A DNA stretch of 64,000 nt, taken from assembly GCA_032209605.1 (NCBI GenBank), contig JASFXZ010000001.1, positions 1,116,001 to 1,180,000 on the forward strand. The letters run 5' to 3'. Both the position numbers and the translations under genes were made by a program. Of the stretch, positions 62,401 to 64,000 are shown one piece after another. Under the pieces are notes generated by a model. The model searched no databases. It saw only the letters and a program-made list of their open reading frames with translations, and had not been told where the DNA came from. This stretch comes from Mactromeris polynyma (taxonomy: Eukaryota > Mollusca > Bivalvia > Venerida > Mactridae). Positions within the stretch are counted from its first letter, which is position 1. Each line of letters opens with the position of its first letter.

Positions 62401-63250
62401 GGGGCATGATGAGCTCTCATTGTCTGTCAGAACAATCAGTGGATTGGTATGTAATTTGTCCATATGTCCGTATAGTTGTGTCCACTATAACTGTTAACCT
62501 AGTCAAATGATCCCAATGAAACTTTACACAAATGTTACGTGGGATGAGAACGTGAGTCAGGACTGTAGGTCAAGGTCACAGCTCGGGTTCTAAGAAGCAG
62601 CATTCTATTATTACTTGTTTCAACAATGATGTGTCTCTAACTTTGCAGTGATACAGGCTGACTTGTCATGTGCTTTCCTTCATGTGTATATATTATTACA
62701 GGAAAATTGGAGTATCAAGCTCAGTCACCAGACGAAGGAGCGTTAGTCTCAGCTGCCAGAAACTTTGGATTTGTATTTAAGGTAAATAGAGCATACCGCA
62801 AATTACTGAGTTTGTTAAAAAAAAATGATGAAGTCGAGCCAGCAATTCTTCCTTCAAAGCAGACAGCCGTCCCAAAAGCATGTAGAGATATTAAACAATG
62901 TGTACACCTACATGTATTCTTAGATTTAAATGAATCTCAGGTATGTATACACAGTCAGAATGGATGCTGACTGTCTGTGCTACGAAGTAGAAAATGTTTA
63001 CATGCAATTAGGTTTAAAAGGAATTGGTGAACTGTTTATCTTGTAAATGAAGAAGTTAATTTTGACTATGTTATGTGCTGTGTTTTGAGTTGTGTTTGTT
63101 AATGTTTATAACATCAAACTTGCAATGTTTACTTTTTCCCTATAACAGTCCAGAACTCCAAACACAATTACCATAGAGATATTGGGACAGGAAGAAGTAT
63201 ATGATTTACTGGCTATATTGGACTTTGACAATGTTAGGAAACGTATGTCG
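35432..63250 (+). CDS. ATP8B-like: Phospholipid-transporting P4-ATPase (flippase), ATP8B type, 5' part
   Basis: The exons are 35432-35465, 42000-42058, 42976-43089, 47477-47575 (or 50139-50237), 53870-54004, 55706-55776, 56510-56592, 58110-58357, 59334-59572, 60000-60162, 60967-61056, 61264-61426, 62702-62781 and 63149-63250. All are GT-AG and phase-compatible, giving 560 residues of a protein usually near 1,200. Visible motifs: N-terminus [21 protein letters not shown]1 near 55-69; M2 in exon 4; actuator DGET (170-173); PNNRL (about 206-210); M4 PISLY (about 353-357) for lipid transport; and the phosphorylation site DKTGT with Asp408. N-domain segments follow ([17 protein letters not shown]). 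The family moves phospholipids to the cytosolic leaflet, usually with a CDC50 partner. The PNNRL and FKRT.ID.LMN wording fits ATP8B better than ATP8A or ATP10. The first coding exon starts at an acceptor (TTTCTTTCCAG), so an upstream 5' UTR exon exists. The gene continues past the window. Confidence 0.93.
35563..37090 (+). repeat. 21-bp minisatellite, about 70 copies, in flippase intron 1
   Basis: The unit TATACTAAGTGTATGTTGTC (+T) starts about 100 bp after the first coding exon. Because 21 is a multiple of three and the unit lacks a stop in one frame, it creates a spurious 518-codon frame of MLSYTKC heptads. That frame differs from the exon's and is intronic. Larger structure: a 12-unit (252-bp) block is duplicated (GCTGCCG landmarks at 35791 and 36043), and a run of seven consecutive TCTAATAC-variant units lies at about 36310-36460. 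Degenerate units trail to about 37220. Confidence 0.95.
37221..39369. other. Flippase intron 1, no gene
   Basis: No exon recognised. Includes a G-rich run (GGGGGAGGGGCGGGGGGGG near 37932) and the hairpin at 38170-38247. Confidence 0.4.
38170..38247. repeat. TATAAAT-loop hairpin element, copy 2
   Basis: TCGAGGGCTTAACGCA and TGCGTTGAGTCCTCGA pair, continuing GTCGTAACTCCTAT / ATAGGAGTTACGAC around the loop ATAAATAC. It lies in intron 1 of the flippase gene. Confidence 0.85.
39384..39652 (+). mobile_element. Full-length tRNA-derived SINE in flippase intron 1
   Basis: Same family as 15579-15847, with A box TGGTCCAGTGG and B box GGTTCGATTCC. The 14-bp direct repeat ACTGGCCAARGAAA (one difference) flanks it at 39370-39383 and 39653-39666. 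Confidence 0.95.
39667..41548. other. Flippase intron 1, no gene
   Basis: No confident exon. Around 40300-40640 the composition is less AT-rich and includes TATCCAATCAGA (a CCAAT-box-like motif at about 40327). An alternative promoter was considered but no donor site followed it convincingly. Confidence 0.35.
41549..41878. mobile_element. Inverted-repeat element, 330 bp, long arms
   Basis: Left ACCTCCCTTGTTCT, then TGTCGGCCATTTTGATA, is mirrored by TATCAAAATGGCCGACA and AGAACAAGGGAGGT. The arms extend outward to CATAG/CTATG, and TA stands on both sides (41547-41548, 41879-41880). It ends about 120 bp before coding exon 2. Confidence 0.8.
43714..43791. repeat. TATAAAT-loop hairpin element, copy 3
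   Basis: TCGAGGGCTCGACGCAACAC and GTGTTGTGTAGAGCCCTCGA pair, with the central GTAACTCCTATATAAATACA loop as in copy 2. It lies in flippase intron 3. Confidence 0.85.
43968..44147. mobile_element. Pogo/Tc1-like miniature element (CAGTCGGACCTCGTTCAT ends)
   Basis: Left CAGTCGGACCTCGTTCAT and right ATGAATGAGGTCCGACTG are inverted repeats flanked by TA. A diverged relative is at about 56040-56203 (shared ATTTTATWTCGAATAAYACA segment). Confidence 0.85.
44820..45350. mobile_element. Bivalve-style dispersed repeat in flippase intron 3
   Basis: Starts AGCTCACCCGAGCGCGCTGA, then GAGCTATTGTGATCGCCC, and continues with repeated AGGTCACAGGGTCAAAT, TTTTCTACCTGATCT and AACTAGGTCATG phrases. I recognise this from the general appearance of molluscan genomes; class and boundaries are not determined. 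Confidence 0.45.
46413..46719. mobile_element. Miniature element, 307 bp (CAGGGGTTCTAA ends, ATTAAT duplication)
   Basis: CAGGGGTTCTAA and TTAGAACCCCTG are perfect inverted ends. ATTAAT directly flanks both sides (46407-46412, 46720-46725). No coding capacity. In flippase intron 3. Confidence 0.85.
47477..47575 (+). other. ATP8B-like: Flippase coding exon 4, version a
   Basis: 99 bp, phase 0 to 0, acceptor CCCCTGACAG and donor GTAAGT. Encodes [20 protein letters not shown] then [13 protein letters not shown]: the exoplasmic end of M1, the loop and M2. The wording (YTTLVPL, KDGIDD) is the canonical ATP8B form. Confidence 0.92.
49371..49431. repeat. (AAC)n microsatellite
   Basis: Two CAACAACAACAAC runs separated by AATAACCCTTG, between the two versions of exon 4. 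Confidence 0.9.
50139..50237 (+). other. ATP8B-like: Flippase coding exon 4, version b
   Basis: 99 bp, phase 0 to 0, acceptor TTTTCTGACAG and donor GTAAGT. Encodes [20 protein letters not shown] then [13 protein letters not shown]. Identical to version a at 17 of 33 positions, including LIPAI, TTL, PL, KD and DDY. Length, phase, splice contexts and the first codons show descent from a duplicated exon. It would replace version a in the mature transcript. Confidence 0.9.
50278..50637. mobile_element. Miniature element, 360 bp (TACCGTAAWAATTCT ends)
   Basis: Left TACCGTAATAATTCTGTTTA and the right end TAAATAGAATTTTTACGGTA are inverted repeats of about 26 bp with few differences. TA ends suggest a Tc1/mariner or pogo origin. 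It starts 41 bp after the donor of exon 4b. Confidence 0.85.
51156..51866. mobile_element. Inverted-repeat element, 711 bp (GGCCWTAATTA ends, TGG duplication)
   Basis: The arm TTTGTTTGCCCTTTACCGAC occurs at the left and GTCGGTAAAGGGCAAACAAA at the right, extended outward to GGCC at both ends. TGG directly repeats outside (51153-51155, 51867-51869). The interior contains a T-homopolymer-rich tract (51247-51285). Confidence 0.8.
51880..52336. mobile_element. Inverted-repeat element with TGTCGAGCC ends
   Basis: Left TGTCGAGCCTGCTATTG and right CAATGGGCGGGCTCGACA. The interior has the GTCAAGGTNACATTTAA/AGGTCACA phrases common in bivalve dispersed repeats. It lies 13 bp from the 51156-51866 element. 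Confidence 0.65.
53115..53239. repeat. 62-bp tandem duplication
   Basis: CAGTCTGTATGTGCTAGTAC to GTAGATTTAACTTA occurs twice with one substitution. Each unit can fold (TGTGCTAGT...ACTAGCACA). Confidence 0.9.
53416..53600 (+). repeat. Dispersed repeat, copy 1 (AGCTAGGGGTCCTTG)
   Basis: Shares TTTTTCAGCTAGGGGTCCTT, AAAAGGGAGTC and GATTTCTGTGTCAGGGAAAT with 58428-58632 in the same orientation. Inward and outward CAGGGA/TCCCTG motifs suggest a small DNA element. Confidence 0.75.
54381..54547 (+). mobile_element. 5'-truncated SINE in flippase intron 5
   Basis: Same family as 15579-15847 but lacks the tRNA head, starting at AAAATGTCGATTTTCC. The direct repeat CAAATATTTGG (54370-54380, 54548-54558) shows that it inserted already truncated. 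Confidence 0.93.
55155..55655. repeat. 32-bp minisatellite with 64-bp higher-order pattern, flippase intron 5
   Basis: Units of GAGAGGTTGTTGCTCTAGTG plus AGGACCGCTCTG alternate with GTTATTGCTCTAGTGAGGGT-type units, giving a 64-bp period over much of the array. Degenerate units begin near 55083. The array ends about 50 bp before coding exon 6. Confidence 0.9.
56040..56203. mobile_element. Diverged pogo/Tc1-like miniature element
   Basis: Resembles 43968-44147 (ATTTTATTTCGAATAATACA; ATTTATTTCGGATTATACCA; right end ATTCGACTGTATA). The left end has decayed. Confidence 0.6.
56285..56470 (+). mobile_element. Diverged tRNA-derived SINE in flippase intron 6
   Basis: A B-box-like GGTTCGAATTCC is followed by TCCTCCACC, GTTGCCAGTTCCCGTAG, CAGGAACTCTGGTTAAG and GACTGCTGTACAGTACT. 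This order matches the body of the 15579 family (CCTCCAC, GTTGCCGGCTCC, CAGGAAAAACTGGT) with many changes. Confidence 0.55.
58428..58632 (+). repeat. Dispersed repeat, copy 2 (AGCTAGGGGTCCTTG)
   Basis: Counterpart of 53416-53600 in flippase intron 8; the middle is slightly longer. Confidence 0.75.
59126..59306. mobile_element. Pogo-like miniature element (CAGTAAAAYCTCA ends)
   Basis: Left CAGTAAAATCTCAATAAT and right ACGTGAGGTTTTACTG are inverted, followed inward by GACCACC/GGTGGTC. It lies just before coding exon 9. Confidence 0.7.
60190..60412 (+). mobile_element. Second SINE family, plus-strand copy in flippase intron 10
   Basis: Body GTGCTCAGAAAGTAGGTGTC, then TGGCTGGCCATTTAAATAGG and GTGACACTATAATGAATGAA, matches the minus-strand copy at 24412-24668. 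The tRNA head is decayed but keeps GGTTGAGGCATCGG and AGGTTCGAATT. Confidence 0.85.
61831..62279. mobile_element. Inverted-repeat element (GGCCCCATGTTCACAAAG ends) in flippase intron 12
   Basis: Left GGCCCCATGTTCACAAAG and right CTTTATGAACATTGGGTC form imperfect inverted ends about 450 bp apart. The interior has repeated GATCCAGATC/TTGATCC phrases. Confidence 0.6.
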
Positions 63251-63387
63251 GTAAGTTGTACAACTTTTCATATATCCTGTTACCTGTGTTGTTCTAGAAA
63301 AGGTTATATATTGCAAATATGATTTGTGTGCTTCTTTATTCTGTAAGCTCAGTTGCTTACAATTTTAGTGTATGTATAGGCTGTAAC

Positions 63388-63830
63388 TAGTGCTGTCATT
63401 GATACAATCCGTATCGATATATCAACAATCTTTTTCTGTCAATTGATATTCGATACACACTGAATATCGATTTTATGGCGGGAATATACAGGAGTATGGG
63501 AACAGTCTTAAAATGTTAAAATATAATAGAACAGCGCTTAGTAGTTGGCCGCATGTTTAAAGGATTCTGCATTCAAAATGTCAGCAATATAATATACACT
63601 GAGGTTAAAAATATGAATTAATTACTTACATGGTATCTTGTTAACATATAAATACAAGTATAACATTTAAATGAGTAGGGCATACACACATAAACATACA
63701 GAAATATAGTGGTTATTAGTCTATTAAAGGAATTTAAAAACATAATCAGTATAGCAATATGTCGTCGATATTTGTATTTCGATATATCAATATTGTCGAT
63801 ATGCAAAAATCTCAATTAATGACTGCCCTA
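63388..63830. mobile_element. hAT-like miniature element, 443 bp, in flippase intron 14
   Basis: Left TAGTGCTGTCATTGAT and right ATTAATGACTGCCCTA are inverted ends. The 8-bp flanks GCTGTAAC (63380-63387) and GTTGTAAC (63831-63838) differ at one base, the expected hAT duplication length. The interior carries ATATCGAT/GATATATC repeats. Confidence 0.85.
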
Positions 63831-64000
63831 GTTGTAACCATTATTCTCCATTTAATATTTGTGCACAATTTTCCTGATTCACATTCAAATCTTAAAGAAA
63901 TTTCATCAGAAAGAATACCCAGTACCCGTATTCAGCAACAACTGTAGTCGTTTTTTCACTCTCGATATTCCACTCTCTGTCTCAGCAGGGTAAAGTATGT

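Overview
The window looks like genomic DNA from an invertebrate animal, most likely a bivalve mollusc. It is AT-rich and intron-rich, with GT-AG splicing. It carries tRNA-headed SINEs whose body ends in the molluscan-type tail motif 'ACGGCGTTAAACCCGATGAA', together with a crowd of short inverted-repeat elements and minisatellites. The species is not identifiable from the sequence alone.

Two complete genes and one partial gene are supported. (1) 903-2813 (+) is an intact 636-residue DDE-type transposase of the CACTA/Tnp2 kind. (2) 3301-7714 (+) is a seven-exon gene whose phases join cleanly into a 678-residue protein with a C-terminal DUF4806 domain and a long His/Ser/Gln/Arg-rich repetitive middle. 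It lies 487 bp behind the transposase on the same strand, and the pair may be the two genes of one transposon. (3) 35432-63250 (+) is the 5' part of a class-4 P-type ATPase (phospholipid flippase, ATP8B type). Fourteen consecutive coding exons give 560 residues up to part of the nucleotide-binding domain, and the gene runs off the right edge. Its fourth coding exon exists as two 99-bp versions (47477-47575 and 50139-50237), which look like mutually exclusive exons.

Between 7.7 and 35 kb there is no convincing host gene. That stretch holds a decayed Ty3/Gypsy element on the minus strand (about 10.0-11.4 kb), several miniature inverted-repeat elements, SINEs, and two inverted copies of a repeat built around a 32-bp minisatellite (16.4-17.9 kb plus 22.2-22.4 kb, and 26.1-27.5 kb). 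One copy is split by a 4.3-kb transposon (17919-22219) with 12-bp perfect terminal repeats and TA target duplications. Its ends are packed with TTCnnGAA units, including perfect four-unit heat-shock-element arrays, and its interior carries a promoter-like patch.

The introns of the flippase gene are the main landing ground for repeats: a 1.5-kb, 21-bp minisatellite in intron 1, a 32-bp array in intron 5, three SINE types, and at least eight miniature DNA transposons. A 78-83 bp palindromic hairpin family with a TATAAAT-containing loop occurs three times, twice inside this gene.
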